Shown: positions 9,072-18,178, numbered from the stretch's first letter. The stretch: DNA of 64,000 nucleotides from Pseudomonas sp. G.S.17 (GCF_038096165.1 NZ_CP151076.1:4895501-4959500); one strand, 5' to 3'. Numbers and translations are program-made. Notes: generated by a model from the letters alone, not told the origin.

Positions 9072-9104
9072 AATGAAGGCAGGCGAGAGCGCCTGCCCTC
9101 ATTA
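9072..9104. terminator. Bidirectional terminator between convergent genes
   Basis: A near-perfect hairpin (AGGCAGGCG, loop AGAG, CGCCTGCC, extended by AATGA/TCATT) lies between the stop codons of the unknown paralogue and the convergent secreted protein. Confidence 0.75.
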
Positions 9105-9106
9105 AT

Positions 9107-10000
9107 TCACCAGCGGCCCGCACGCCCCCGATTCAACTGCTGACTGCAGATATGCGCAAATGCGGCCGGCACCTTGGACTTCTCTTTCAAGTCCTCCGGG
9201 CCGATATAACCGTCATACACAAACCAGCGAACAACATTGTAATTGGATAACCAATAATGAGTGCCGCGAATGTCATTTCGTTCCGAAAAGTGCTCTCCGC
9301 TGTAGCATTTGTCTAGTTTGAATGTCAGGCGAGCCTTTCCCGCATCGTCTGCCGGGGCAACTTTATATAAGTCAGGCTCTTCTGCTTTTAGATTTGAATA
9401 CATCGTCAAGACAGCCTGACTTCCTTTCAGAGGTGCACCCACTGAGTCCGAATACTGGAGCTGATACGTCAGTTCTCCATGGGTTTGCAGGCCAACCACC
9501 CATCCGGTATCTGCCACTGGCACGCGGTTTACAACGGGCGGGCCTATCAGCGTTACATCCGACATGATGGGGTACGACCCAAAGCTTAGTTTATAACTAG
9601 CGGCTTGGTAAGGCTGATCATGCCGGTGCGTGACCCTGACCTTCACACTGTCACCAGGATTCAAATCAGAGACCACAGTGGTTTCATTTTGGCTTCTCGT
9701 CCTCCACTGTCCGTCAACAGAGTATTCAATTTTCATAAATCTTTCCGTATCGGGCATTTGATTTACCAATAATACCTTTTGCCCACGTATCGCCTGGAAG
9801 CTGTAACAATGCACGTCATATTTATTTGTTAAAGCATTAGTCAACAAATGAACCTGATCCGACAAAGCCTGACATACGGGCACATCAGATCCATTCCCCA
9901 CAACACCTGCTACATCCCCTTGCGCATTCACCCCGCACGACCCCGCCAACAAAACAGCAGACGCAAGCGTACCGAGAATGATCTTTTTATTTTTGTTCAT
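9107..10000 (-). CDS. Secreted protein of unknown function
   Basis: Unrecognised 297-residue exported protein. From ATG 10000 (AAGGA seven bases upstream) it begins MNKNKKIILG with a classical signal peptide, probable cleavage after about residue 26 (GVNA). The mature protein has four cysteines (VPVC, DVHC, LDKC, AHIC), enough for two disulfides, an N-terminal beta-rich part resembling bacterial pre-peptidase C-terminal domains (YDVHCYSFQAIRGQKVLLVN) and a later Ig-like segment (LTYQLQYSDSVGAPLKG...AVLTMYSN). It is a stand-alone gene, moderately AT-rich, convergent with the paralogue pair. Periplasmic or extracellular; no catalytic motif seen. Confidence 0.72.
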   Translation of the reverse strand: MNKNKKIILGTLASAVLLAGSCGVNAQGDVAGVVGNGSDVPVCQALSDQVHLLTNALTNKYDVHCYSFQAIRGQKVLLVNQMPDTERFMKIEYSVDGQWRTRSQNETTVVSDLNPGDSVKVRVTHRHDQPYQAASYKLSFGSYPIMSDVTLIGPPVVNRVPVADTGWVVGLQTHGELTYQLQYSDSVGAPLKGSQAVLTMYSNLKAEEPDLYKVAPADDAGKARLTFKLDKCYSGEHFSERNDIRGTHYWLSNYNVVRWFVYDGYIGPEDLKEKSKVPAAFAHICSQQLNRGRAGRW

Positions 10001-10242
10001 CACAAATCCTTGATGAGATTCAATCAATATATAAATTCACTTACACAGAGCGTTTAGGCCACTGACAAAACCGGACGTAACCACCCGACCTACCCATCGT
10101 CAACCACCGACGTTTATAAACAGACTGTTCCTACAAACGCTTCCGCCAATGCCCTACCCCAGCCTTCAGCAAAGATTTCTGCTGCCACGTCTGCCAGCGA
10201 CTAAGCTTGTGTCAGGTGCGATTAACAGGTTTAACCGGGCCA

Positions 10243-13200
10243 ATGGATATGGGTGTATTACGGCATTCCGATACGAAGCAGACTGCGCTGAACGTCGACA
10301 GTCAGGATCAGCCATCAATGCCGAAAAGCCCTCGCCACAGGCGTTATGCGTGGCGCGTGTTCTGGGTGTTGTTGGTCATGGGGCTGGTGGCGTTGGGTTT
10401 TGCCGTTGCTACCGAGTCGCGCAGTTCACGGCTGCAAGCCCGGGAATTCAGCCGTTTTGCGGCAAGCCTGAGCTACTCGCTGCAACCTGGCCCCAGCGAT
10501 GCGGTGTTGTATCCGGGGGACGGACCGTTTGATAAGCGCCTGGGTTATTCGTCGCTGGATGAGTTTCTGCCGCGCCTGCTCAAGCGCGATTACCTGATCA
10601 CTGAACAGACCCGTTTCTCTCCCGAACTTCTCGCTTACGGTCGGCGCGGATTTTTCGTGCCTTACGAAGAGAAAATTCAGGCAGGGCTGTCGATCACCGA
10701 CTGTCGGGGTACTGATCTCTACCAGTTCCGCTATCCGCAGCAGTTCTATCCGAGCTATGCCTCGATTCCGCCGTTAGTGGTGCACAGCCTGTTGTTCATC
10801 GAGAACCGTGACTTGCTGGACGCGCAACAGCCTATGGCCAACCCGGCGGTGGACTGGCCACGGTTTGCCAAGGCCGCCGTGTCGCAGCTGACGAAAATGA
10901 TCGGGTTGCCCGGTCAATCGGCAGGCGGCAGCACGCTGGCCACGCAGCTGGAAAAATACCGTCACTCGCCCGATGGCTTGACTCAATCGGGCTCCGAGAA
11001 GCTGCGGCAGATGGTTTCCGCCAGCGTGCGCGCTTATCAACCCGGCGAACAAACCCTGGAGGCCCGGCAACGGGTGGTGCGCGACTATTTGAATAGCGTG
11101 CCGTTGTCGGCCGTGCCGGGCCATGGCGAAGTGCATGGGTTGGCCGAAGGTTTGCGGGTCTGGTATGGGGCGGATTTCTTGCGCACCAACCAGTTGCTGG
11201 CGTCCACCGCCAGCGACCCGCAAAGCCTGGCCGCGCGAGGCCTGGCTTTGCGTGAAGTGCTGTCACTGGTGATTGCCCAGCGGCGCCCGTCGCACTATCT
11301 GGCCAAGGGCCGCACGGAACTGGCTGACCTGACCGATAGCCATATCCGCCTGCTGGCGCAGAATAAAGTCATTGATCAGAGCCTGGCGGATGCGGCGCTG
11401 AACAGCACGGTCACTTACCGCAACTGGATTCAGCAGCCGACCATCCAGCCGATTGAAACCAACAAGGGCATCAGTGTGGCGCGCAGTCGCCTGTCGGGGA
11501 TGCTCAATCGCCCGCTCTACGATCTGGATCGCCTGGACCTGTCAGCCACCACCACCTTGCAAAGCGAGTTGCAGACGCGTGTCGGCCAGTACCTGCGCGA
11601 TTTGGCTGACCCGGCTTTTGCAGCGAACGTCGGGCTGCTGGGCGAGCGTTTGCTGACACCCGCCAGTACCGCGCAAGTGCGTTACAGCTTCACCCTGTTC
11701 GAGCGGGGCCCGGACGGTTCGCGGGTGCGGGTGCAAACCGACAGCACCGACCAGCCGTTCGATATCAACGAAGGCAGCAAGCTGGAACTGGGTTCCACGG
11801 CGAAGATGCGGGTGCTGACGACTTATCTGGAAATGATCGCCGAGTTGCACGAGCGCTACTCGGGGCTGACCTCGGCGCAACTGAGCAAAACCCCGGTAGA
11901 AGAACAGGATCGCCTGACTCGCTGGGCGGTGGATTATCTGGCGCAGAACAAGGACCGCAGTTTGCCGAAGATGCTTTCTGCGGCCCTGGATCGGCATTAC
12001 TCGGCGAGCCCCGGGGAAAGCTTTTTCACCGGCGGAGGCCTGCATCATTTCAACAACTTCCGCAAAGAGGATAACGGGCGCAATCCAACGCTTCGCGAGG
12101 CGTTGCGTGAGTCGATCAACTTGCCGTTCATTCGTTTGATGCGCGATCTGGTGCGTTACAGCACGTACCAGGCGCCCAGCAACAGCGCCGAGTTGCTCAA
12201 GGACGATGACAACCCGCGTCGCCAGGAATACCTCGCACGCTTCGCGGATCGGGAAGGCACGGTTTTTCTGCTGCGATTCTGGAAACGCTACAAGGACAAG
12301 ACCACCCAGGAGCGGCTGGACACCTTCCTCGACGGCGTGCATCCCACAGCGCCGCGACTGGCGGCAGTTCATCGCTACTTGCTGCCGGAAGCCGATCAGA
12401 CGGCATTCAACTTGTTTGTTCGGGCACATATGGCGGAAGCAAAAATTGGCCCGAAATTGAACGAAAAGCGCCTGGCCGAGCTGTATCAGAGCTACGGCCC
12501 TGGCGCCTACGATTTGCCGGATCAGGGCTATATCGCCAGGGTTCACCCGCTGGATCTGTGGCTGGTGGGTTATCTGCTGAAAAACCCGGAGGCGCAGTTC
12601 AAGGATGCGGTTGCGGCCAGCCATTTCGAGCGTCAGGAAGTCTACGGCTGGTTGTTCAAAAGCCGGCATAAAAGCGCCCGCGACAGCCGCATCCGCACCA
12701 TGCTGGAGATCGAAGCGTTCCTCGATATTCATCAACGCTGGCAGCGGGTCGGCTACCCGTTCGACCATCTGGTGCCTTCCCTGGCGACAGCAATCGGCAG
12801 CTCGGGCGACCGTCCTGCGGCGTTGGCGGAGTTGATCGGTATCATCCAGAACGATGGTATTCGCTTGCCGACCTTGCGCATCGACAGCCTGCATTTTGCC
12901 GCCGACACACCCTACGAAACGCGCTTCGCCAATAATCCGGAACTCGGCAAGCGCGTATTGCCATCCGAAGTGGCGACGGCCATGCGCGAAGCCTTGTCGC
13001 AAGTGGTAGAAGGCGGCACGGCCAAGCGCGTGCTAGGCAGTTTCAAATTGCCGGATGGCAGCCCGCTGCCGATGGGCGGCAAAACCGGCACCGGCGACAA
13101 CCGCATCGAAAGCATCGGCGCGGGTGGTCGCATCCTCAGCTCCAGGGCGATAAACCGCACGGCGACCTTCGTGTTCTATCTGGGCGACAACCACTTCGGC

Positions 13201-13359
13201 ACGCTTACCGCCTTCGTGCCAGGCAAGGCAGCAGAAGGGTTTCGTTTCACCTCGGCGCTGCCGGTGCAGGTGCTCAAGGGCATGGCACCGATCCTGAGTC
13301 CTTATCTTGAGCCTGGGATGCATACGCAGTGCAGTGTGATTAATACCCAATCTTTGTAG
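10243..13359 (+). CDS. Divergent bifunctional penicillin-binding protein (GT51 plus transpeptidase)
   Basis: Large class-A-like peptidoglycan synthase, 1038 residues if started at ATG 10243 (in-frame alternatives at 10207 and 10318; no clear ribosome site decides). One membrane anchor at about residues 38-56. The glycosyltransferase part has LLFIENRDLLD where class A enzymes have the EDxxF motif, then GGSTLATQLEKYRHS (about 227-241) and DYLNSVPL. The transpeptidase part keeps all three penicillin-binding motifs: S518-TAK, S624-IN and K947-TG-T. Long insertions separate them. It acts at the outer face of the inner membrane. It stands alone. The weakened first GT motif makes polymerase activity uncertain. 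Confidence 0.85.
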   Translation: MDMGVLRHSDTKQTALNVDSQDQPSMPKSPRHRRYAWRVFWVLLVMGLVALGFAVATESRSSRLQAREFSRFAASLSYSLQPGPSDAVLYPGDGPFDKRLGYSSLDEFLPRLLKRDYLITEQTRFSPELLAYGRRGFFVPYEEKIQAGLSITDCRGTDLYQFRYPQQFYPSYASIPPLVVHSLLFIENRDLLDAQQPMANPAVDWPRFAKAAVSQLTKMIGLPGQSAGGSTLATQLEKYRHSPDGLTQSGSEKLRQMVSASVRAYQPGEQTLEARQRVVRDYLNSVPLSAVPGHGEVHGLAEGLRVWYGADFLRTNQLLASTASDPQSLAARGLALREVLSLVIAQRRPSHYLAKGRTELADLTDSHIRLLAQNKVIDQSLADAALNSTVTYRNWIQQPTIQPIETNKGISVARSRLSGMLNRPLYDLDRLDLSATTTLQSELQTRVGQYLRDLADPAFAANVGLLGERLLTPASTAQVRYSFTLFERGPDGSRVRVQTDSTDQPFDINEGSKLELGSTAKMRVLTTYLEMIAELHERYSGLTSAQLSKTPVEEQDRLTRWAVDYLAQNKDRSLPKMLSAALDRHYSASPGESFFTGGGLHHFNNFRKEDNGRNPTLREALRESINLPFIRLMRDLVRYSTYQAPSNSAELLKDDDNPRRQEYLARFADREGTVFLLRFWKRYKDKTTQERLDTFLDGVHPTAPRLAAVHRYLLPEADQTAFNLFVRAHMAEAKIGPKLNEKRLAELYQSYGPGAYDLPDQGYIARVHPLDLWLVGYLLKNPEAQFKDAVAASHFERQEVYGWLFKSRHKSARDSRIRTMLEIEAFLDIHQRWQRVGYPFDHLVPSLATAIGSSGDRPAALAELIGIIQNDGIRLPTLRIDSLHFAADTPYETRFANNPELGKRVLPSEVATAMREALSQVVEGGTAKRVLGSFKLPDGSPLPMGGKTGTGDNRIESIGAGGRILSSRAINRTATFVFYLGDNHFGTLTAFVPGKAAEGFRFTSALPVQVLKGMAPILSPYLEPGMHTQCSVINTQSL

Positions 13360-13376
13360 GCCTCCACCAGAGATTT

Positions 13377-13461
13377 GGTGGGAGCAAGCTTGCTTGCGAA
13401 TATTTCAGGTTCAAAAATGTGTCGGATGTAAGACTCCTTCGCGAGCAAGCTCGCTCCCACA
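13377..13461. repeat. REP-like inverted repeat pair
   Basis: Two facing units (GGGAGCAAGCTTGCTTGCGAA and its complement-like GCGAGCAAGCTCGCTCCCAC) separated by about 45 bases, between the penicillin-binding protein gene and yqjI. May serve as a transcription end. Confidence 0.7.
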
Positions 13462-13518
13462 CAAATGCTGATGTGTGGCAGATGAGAACCGTTCGTCTTT
13501 ATCTCTTGCTTAATGGCT

Positions 13519-13543
13519 AAGATATATCTTAAGGTATATCTAA
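13519..13543. promoter_or_regulatory. Probable PadR/YqjI operator
   Basis: AAGATATATCTT is a perfect 12-bp palindrome followed at once by a second similar half (AAGGTATATCTAA), 20 bases before the yqjI start and overlapping the likely promoter. Placement fits autorepression by the nickel-responsive PadR protein; binding is inferred. Confidence 0.6.
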
Positions 13544-13563
13544 CTTGCACAGGAGATAGCGAA

Positions 13564-14148
13564 ATGCGTGATGACCATCACCACAATGAACACCGCCCCC
13601 ATCACCGCGACCATGGCGAAGGTCGTGACGGTTTTGAGAAGCGTCCTCGCGGCGAACGCGGTGGCCGTGGGCCTCGGGTGTTTGCGCCGGGGGATCTGAA
13701 GTTGCTGTTGCTGGCGTTGATCGCCGAACAGCCTTGCCACGGCTACGACCTGATCCGCCAGATCGAAAGCATGTTCGATGGCGCCTACAGCCCAAGCCCC
13801 GGCGTGATTTATCCGACCCTGACCTTTCTTGAAGAAAGCGAATTGATCGAAGGCAGCGCCCACGGCGGCAAAAAACACTACGCCATCACCGAAGCGGGTC
13901 GCGCCTCATTGACCGAACAAGCCGTGGCGCTGGACGGCGTGCGTATGCGCATCGACGTCAGCAAGCGTTCCTTGCGCGGTCACGAACGGCCGCCGGAAAT
14001 CCATGAAGCCGTCAACAACCTGCGTCACGCCATGCATCTGCATGACGGCCGCTGGAGCCCGGAAGAAATCCTGCGGGTTTGCGACCTGCTCAACAACACT
14101 GCCAAAGCCATCGTCGATGGCCCCCAAGCGTCGGAGAAGTCCGTATGA
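13564..14148 (+). CDS. yqjI: Nickel-responsive PadR-family repressor, YqjI-like
   Basis: A 194-residue regulator with a His-rich, low-complexity head (MRDDHHHNEHRPHHRDHGEG) followed by a Gly/Arg-rich linker and a PadR winged-helix domain (LLALIAEQPCHGYDLIRQIE, YSPSPGVIYPTLTFLEE, GGKKHYAITEAGR). E. coli YqjI has the same layout, binds nickel through its N-terminus and represses the ferric reductase gene yqjH. The start at 13564 has AGGAG nine bases upstream. It overlaps the next gene, a YqjH homologue, by four bases, so regulator and target are in one operon here. Palindromes upstream are the likely operator. Confidence 0.92.
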   Translation: MRDDHHHNEHRPHHRDHGEGRDGFEKRPRGERGGRGPRVFAPGDLKLLLLALIAEQPCHGYDLIRQIESMFDGAYSPSPGVIYPTLTFLEESELIEGSAHGGKKHYAITEAGRASLTEQAVALDGVRMRIDVSKRSLRGHERPPEIHEAVNNLRHAMHLHDGRWSPEEILRVCDLLNNTAKAIVDGPQASEKSV

Positions 14149-14915
14149 ATTCGCAACAATCGATCCATCGCGTCAGCCATGAAATCAAACGGCGTAAGTT
14201 GCAGGTGCTGCGCGTAACAGACATCACCCCGAAGATGCGTCGGATTACGCTGCACGGGCCGGAGCTGACGGGCTTTATCAGCCTGGGAACCGACGATCAC
14301 GTAAAGCTGATTTTTCCGCGCACCCCGCAAGAACAACAAGCGATGGAAACCATGAAGCTCGGCGCGCCGGATGACGGCCCGCGCCCGGCCATGCGCGATT
14401 ACACGCCGCGTCGTTATGACGCCGAAAGCGGCGAACTGGACATCGATTTCGTGCTGCACGGCGAAGGCCCGGCCGCAACCTGGGCAGCACAGGCTGAGCC
14501 GGGGCAGTTCCTGTACATCGGTGGCCCGCGTGGTTCGATGATCGTGCCGGATATGTTCGACAGCTACTTGCTGATCGGCGATGAAACCGCCCTGCCCGCC
14601 ATCGCTCGGCGCCTTGAAGGCCTGCCGGCCAATCGCTGCGCGCTGGTGGTGGTCGAAGTTGCGGATATGGGCGAGCAGCAGGTGTTCCAGAGTCAGGCGC
14701 AAGTGGATGTGATCTGGATCGTGCGCGGCGAGCAGGATCTGGTGGACGTCACCCGGCGCCTGGAAATGCCCGAAGGCCAGCTGTACACCTGGGTCGCCAC
14801 CGAAGCGGCATTGTCGCGCAGGATTCGGCGCGTGTTGCTCGGTGAATTCGGCCTGGATGAAGCCCTGGTCAAGTGTTCGGGTTACTGGCGGCTTGATGAA
14901 CGGGATGAGGGGTAA
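14145..14915 (+). CDS. yqjH: Siderophore-interacting protein / NADPH ferric-chelate reductase, YqjH-like
   Basis: A 256-residue flavin reductase of the ViuB/SIP family that reduces iron(III) from siderophores in the cytoplasm. The FAD-binding domain comes first (MRRITLHGPELTGF, RDYTPRRYDAESGELDIDF matching the R-x-Y-T/S FAD motif, GPAATWAAQAEPG, YIGGPRGS), then the C-terminal nucleotide domain (YLLIGDETALPAI, TWVATEAALSRRIRRVL, GYWRL). Its ATG overlaps the yqjI stop (ATGA). Coupling to a nickel sensor suggests that excess nickel raises iron release, as shown in E. coli. Its 3' end overlaps the convergent Pr6Pr gene by 34 bp. Confidence 0.92.
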   Translation: MNSQQSIHRVSHEIKRRKLQVLRVTDITPKMRRITLHGPELTGFISLGTDDHVKLIFPRTPQEQQAMETMKLGAPDDGPRPAMRDYTPRRYDAESGELDIDFVLHGEGPAATWAAQAEPGQFLYIGGPRGSMIVPDMFDSYLLIGDETALPAIARRLEGLPANRCALVVVEVADMGEQQVFQSQAQVDVIWIVRGEQDLVDVTRRLEMPEGQLYTWVATEAALSRRIRRVLLGEFGLDEALVKCSGYWRLDERDEG

Positions 14916-15577
14916 TCTCCGTTGGAGCGAGGCCCCTTGAATCGATCCACGCCCACCAGCAACAAACCAACCCCCACAAACCCCGCCAACACTCCGCCTG
15001 CATTGATGAAGGCCCTGGCAAAGCCGATGGTTCCCGCATCAACGAAGGGGTACATGTAATCGCCGAGGGAATTGCCGCGTAGCAGCACGTAGGCAAAGTA
15101 GACAATTGGGTAAAGAATCCACAGCAGCACATGTCTGAGTTGCAACACGCCCTTGGGCACGTACAGCCACCAATAAAGCAGGAACAGCAGCGGCATCACG
15201 TCATGGAGCAATTCGTCCGCGACCCATTGCCAGCCTTCGGGCTGCCACAAATGGCGCAACAGAATGTTGTAGGCCAGGCCGACCAGGACAATGCTGGTCG
15301 CAATACCGCTGCATACCACTGGATGGCGAAAAAAACGCTGCGCCGCTGCGGTGCTGCGGCTCAGCGCACAAGTCAGGGCAACTGCCGCCAGCGTGTTACT
15401 CAATACCGTGAAGAAGCTGAAAAACCGCACCAGGCCGCCGACCAGACTGGCGTCGTCTGCCCAGCGCGCGAAGAGAATCAGATACAGCTGAATGACCAGT
15501 CCCGACCAGCCCAGGCTCGCGGCAATGATCGTGTAGCGGCGCTGTCCTTGCGCGGGTTGCGTGTGCTCGGCGTACAT
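14882..15577 (-). CDS. Pr6Pr family membrane protein
   Basis: Integral membrane protein of 231 residues with six predicted helices, matching the Pr6Pr family (first helix TIIAASLGWSGLVIQLYLIL; VGGLVRFFSFFTVLSNTLAA; LLRHLWQPEGWQWVADELLHDVMP; LLWILYPIVYFAYVLLRG). Conserved Arg/His/Asp/Glu in or near helices hint at an enzyme or carrier, but no function is known. The ATG at 15577 with AAGGA upstream is preferred to longer in-frame starts. The 3' end overlaps yqjH in convergent orientation. Confidence 0.82.
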   Translation of the reverse strand: MYAEHTQPAQGQRRYTIIAASLGWSGLVIQLYLILFARWADDASLVGGLVRFFSFFTVLSNTLAAVALTCALSRSTAAAQRFFRHPVVCSGIATSIVLVGLAYNILLRHLWQPEGWQWVADELLHDVMPLLFLLYWWLYVPKGVLQLRHVLLWILYPIVYFAYVLLRGNSLGDYMYPFVDAGTIGFARAFINAGGVLAGFVGVGLLLVGVDRFKGPRSNGDYPSSRSSSRQ

Positions 15578-15618
15578 CAGTGTTAATCCTTGAGGCCCTG
15601 ACTCCAGGCCGGACGGTG

Positions 15619-15846
15619 TTACCAACCCTTGCTGCGGTGCAACTTCACATACAACGCTTCGACCTTTTCCCGAGCCCAAGGGGTCTTGCGCAGAAAAGTC
15701 AGGCTGGACTTGATGCTCGGGTCGCTCTTGAAGCAGCGAATATCAATGCGTTCAGCCAGGCCGGACCACTCGTAATGCTCAACCAGAGCGTTGAGGATCT
15801 GTTCCAGCGTCACGCCATGCAGAGGGTTGGAATGCTGTGTTGTCAT
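15619..15846 (-). CDS. VF530-family DNA-binding protein
   Basis: Small protein of 75 residues ([20 protein letters not shown]) of the VF530/DUF2132 family, whose Vibrio member has a solved fold and is classed as double-stranded-DNA-binding. The family hallmarks [25 protein letters not shown] and [16 protein letters not shown] are all present. Full length for the family. It lies just upstream of the Pr6Pr gene on the same strand, 41 bp apart, possibly co-transcribed. Biological role unknown. Confidence 0.9.
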   Translation of the reverse strand: MTTQHSNPLHGVTLEQILNALVEHYEWSGLAERIDIRCFKSDPSIKSSLTFLRKTPWAREKVEALYVKLHRSKGW

Positions 15847-16060
15847 GCGGAACCTTCGAGTTGAATGATCAATGGCGTTCAAAGAGCTGCGCACCTTAGC
15901 CGAGCCTTCTGACAGCGGGAAGAGCTTAGCGTGCGAAGGCTTCGGATTGTCGCACTGCTAATGGCCATTAAAAGTGTAGGACGCATCCTGAACACAGGAC
16001 GGATAAGCACCTGACCGAGGCAGCACGGCAAATTGGCGATGGATCGCTTGATGCGATAAA

Positions 16061-16075
16061 TGTTATGTTATAACA
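16061..16075. promoter_or_regulatory. Zur box upstream of the ZnuD-like receptor
   Basis: TGTTATGTTATAACA has the TGTTA-N5-TAACA form of the Zur consensus, is the same kind of site as that before rpmE2, and lies 67 bases before the receptor start. It strongly suggests zinc repression. Confidence 0.78.
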
Positions 16076-16141
16076 ACAAATAACATCCCATCGCTCGACC
16101 CCTGCGTTGCTTCGCGCATCCGCACTGCCAAGGAAATCAAC

Positions 16142-18178
16142 ATGTCTCGCCCTTCCAGCAAACTGCTCTGGCGTCTGTCGCCACTGGCAACCACCATGCT
16201 GCTCGCTTCCCCGTCCCACGCGGCAAACGTGGTGGATCTGCAACCGCAGGTGATCACCGCAAACCCGCTGGGCAGCAGCCAGCTCGCTTCGCCAGCGACC
16301 ATAATCGAGGGCGATGAGCTGACCTTTCTGCAAAAAGGCAGCCTCGGCGAAACACTCAACAAGCAGCCTGGCGTGTCTTCGTCCTACTTCGGCCCTGGCG
16401 CCAGCCGCCCGATCATTCGCGGTCAGGACGGCGATCGTATTCGTATTCTGCGCAACGGCGTCGGCGCCTTGGATGCTTCGTCGCTGTCCTACGATCACGC
16501 GGTGCCGCTGGATCCGGTCAATGTCGAACGCATCGAAATCGTTCGCGGCCCCGCAGCGCTTTTGTACGGCGGCAGCGCCATTGGCGGCGTGGTCAACACC
16601 TTCGACAACCGCATTCCTACCGAAGCCATCGAAGGCATCCATGGCGCAGGCGAATTGCGTTACGGCGGCGCAGATACCACGCGCAGCAGCGCAGGCAAAC
16701 TGGAGGCTGGCAATGGGCAGTTCGCGCTGCACATCGACGCCAACGCCCGGGAGTTCAATGACCTGCGGATTCCCGGTTATGCGCGCACCCATGATCAGCG
16801 CGCCAGCGAAGAAGGCGATGACAAGAAACACCGGCTGAGCAACAGCGACGGTCGTCAGGACGGTGGTGCGGTCGGCGGTTCCTACACTTGGGATGACGGT
16901 TACGCCGGTGTGTCCTACAGCAATTACGACGCCAACTACGGCTCGCCCGCCGAGCAGGACGTGCGAATTCGTATGCAACAGGAGCATTACGCGTTCGCTT
17001 CGGAAATTCGCAATCTGGCCGGGCCGTTTACCTCGGTCAAACTGGACGCGGGTTACACCGATTACGAGCACCGTGAAATCGAAGGCGGCGAAGTCGGCAC
17101 CACGTTCAAAAACAAGGGCTACGAAGCTCGAATCGAAGCGCGTCATCAGTCGATCGGCCCTGTGCAAGGCGTGGTCGGCGCGCAAGTGACCCGTGGCGAA
17201 TTTTCCGCCTTGGGCGAAGAAGCGTTCGTACCACAGACCGATACGAACGCTGGCGCCTTGTTCATCCTTGAAGAACTGCAAGCCACTGAGCGCCTCAAGT
17301 TGAGCCTTGGCGGGCGCGTCGAACACACCCGCGTCGATCCGGACGCCAAGGGCAACGAGCGTTTCTCTAATGCCGAAAACTCCAGCAGCTTTACCGCAGA
17401 CAGCCTTTCTTCCGGGGCAATTTACAGCCTGACGCCGATCTGGTCCTTGGCTGCAACCCTGGGTTATACCGAGCGCGCGCCGACCTTCTATGAGCTTTAC
17501 GCCAACGGCGCACACGTCGCCACCGGCACCTACGAGCGCGGCGATGCAGGCCTGTCGAAGGAAAAAGCCGTGTCCAGCGATCTGGCGTTGCGCTTCGATA
17601 ACGGCACGCATAAAGGCAGCGTGGGCGTGTTCTACAGCCACTTTTCCAATTACATCGGTTTGCTCGGCAGTGGTCGTACGCTGAACGATGACGGTGAAGA
17701 CGCCGCCGATGGCATCCCGGAATATAACTATTCAGGCGTGCGCGCCCGCTTCAGCGGCTTCGAGGCGCAGGATCACTGGAAGCTGGGGCAAAACCGTTAC
17801 GGCAGCCTCGCGCTGGAATTGTCGGGTGATTACACCCGCGCCAAAAACCTCGATACCGGCGAAGCCTTGCCGCGCATTGCACCGTTACGCCTGAACAGCG
17901 GTTTGTTGTGGGAACTGGATAAATGGCAGGCGCGGATCGACATCGAACACGCCAGCGCGCAACGCAAAGTCCCGGATAACGAAACCGGCACCGACGGCTA
18001 CACTACGCTGGGAGCGAGCGCCGGGTACCGATTCGACATGGGCAGCAGCCAGTGGCTGGCGTTCGTCAATGCCGAGAACCTGACCAACCAGACCGTGCGT
18101 TACGCCAGTTCGATCCTGCGCGACATCGCTCCGGCTCAGGGGCGAAGTGTTGAGGTGGGGTTGCGCACAGCCTTCTAA
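16142..18178 (+). CDS. znuD: TonB-dependent outer-membrane zinc receptor, ZnuD-like
   Basis: A 678-residue outer-membrane barrel for TonB-driven uptake, probably of zinc. Signal peptide ends near residue 29 (SPSHA). A TonB-box-like PQVITAN follows, then the plug (SLGETLNKQPGVSSSYFGPG, RPIIRGQDGDRIRILRNG, VERIEIVRGPAALLYGGSAIGG) and a beta barrel ending in Phe (RSVEVGLRTAF). The plug resembles Neisseria ZnuD. A charged loop rich in Asp, His and Lys (about residues 215-245) could gather metal. The Zur box upstream supports a zinc substrate over iron or copper. No inner-membrane transporter gene is adjacent. Confidence 0.85.
   Translation: MSRPSSKLLWRLSPLATTMLLASPSHAANVVDLQPQVITANPLGSSQLASPATIIEGDELTFLQKGSLGETLNKQPGVSSSYFGPGASRPIIRGQDGDRIRILRNGVGALDASSLSYDHAVPLDPVNVERIEIVRGPAALLYGGSAIGGVVNTFDNRIPTEAIEGIHGAGELRYGGADTTRSSAGKLEAGNGQFALHIDANAREFNDLRIPGYARTHDQRASEEGDDKKHRLSNSDGRQDGGAVGGSYTWDDGYAGVSYSNYDANYGSPAEQDVRIRMQQEHYAFASEIRNLAGPFTSVKLDAGYTDYEHREIEGGEVGTTFKNKGYEARIEARHQSIGPVQGVVGAQVTRGEFSALGEEAFVPQTDTNAGALFILEELQATERLKLSLGGRVEHTRVDPDAKGNERFSNAENSSSFTADSLSSGAIYSLTPIWSLAATLGYTERAPTFYELYANGAHVATGTYERGDAGLSKEKAVSSDLALRFDNGTHKGSVGVFYSHFSNYIGLLGSGRTLNDDGEDAADGIPEYNYSGVRARFSGFEAQDHWKLGQNRYGSLALELSGDYTRAKNLDTGEALPRIAPLRLNSGLLWELDKWQARIDIEHASAQRKVPDNETGTDGYTTLGASAGYRFDMGSSQWLAFVNAENLTNQTVRYASSILRDIAPAQGRSVEVGLRTAF

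Noticed and set aside
11542..13002. A 486-codon frame antisense to the penicillin-binding protein gene
   Set aside because: Shadow of a GC-rich gene with intact catalytic motifs; no domain or ribosome site.
15968..17641. A 557-codon frame antisense to the ZnuD-like receptor
   Set aside because: Mirror of the receptor's codon pattern and crosses the Zur box; not a plausible protein.
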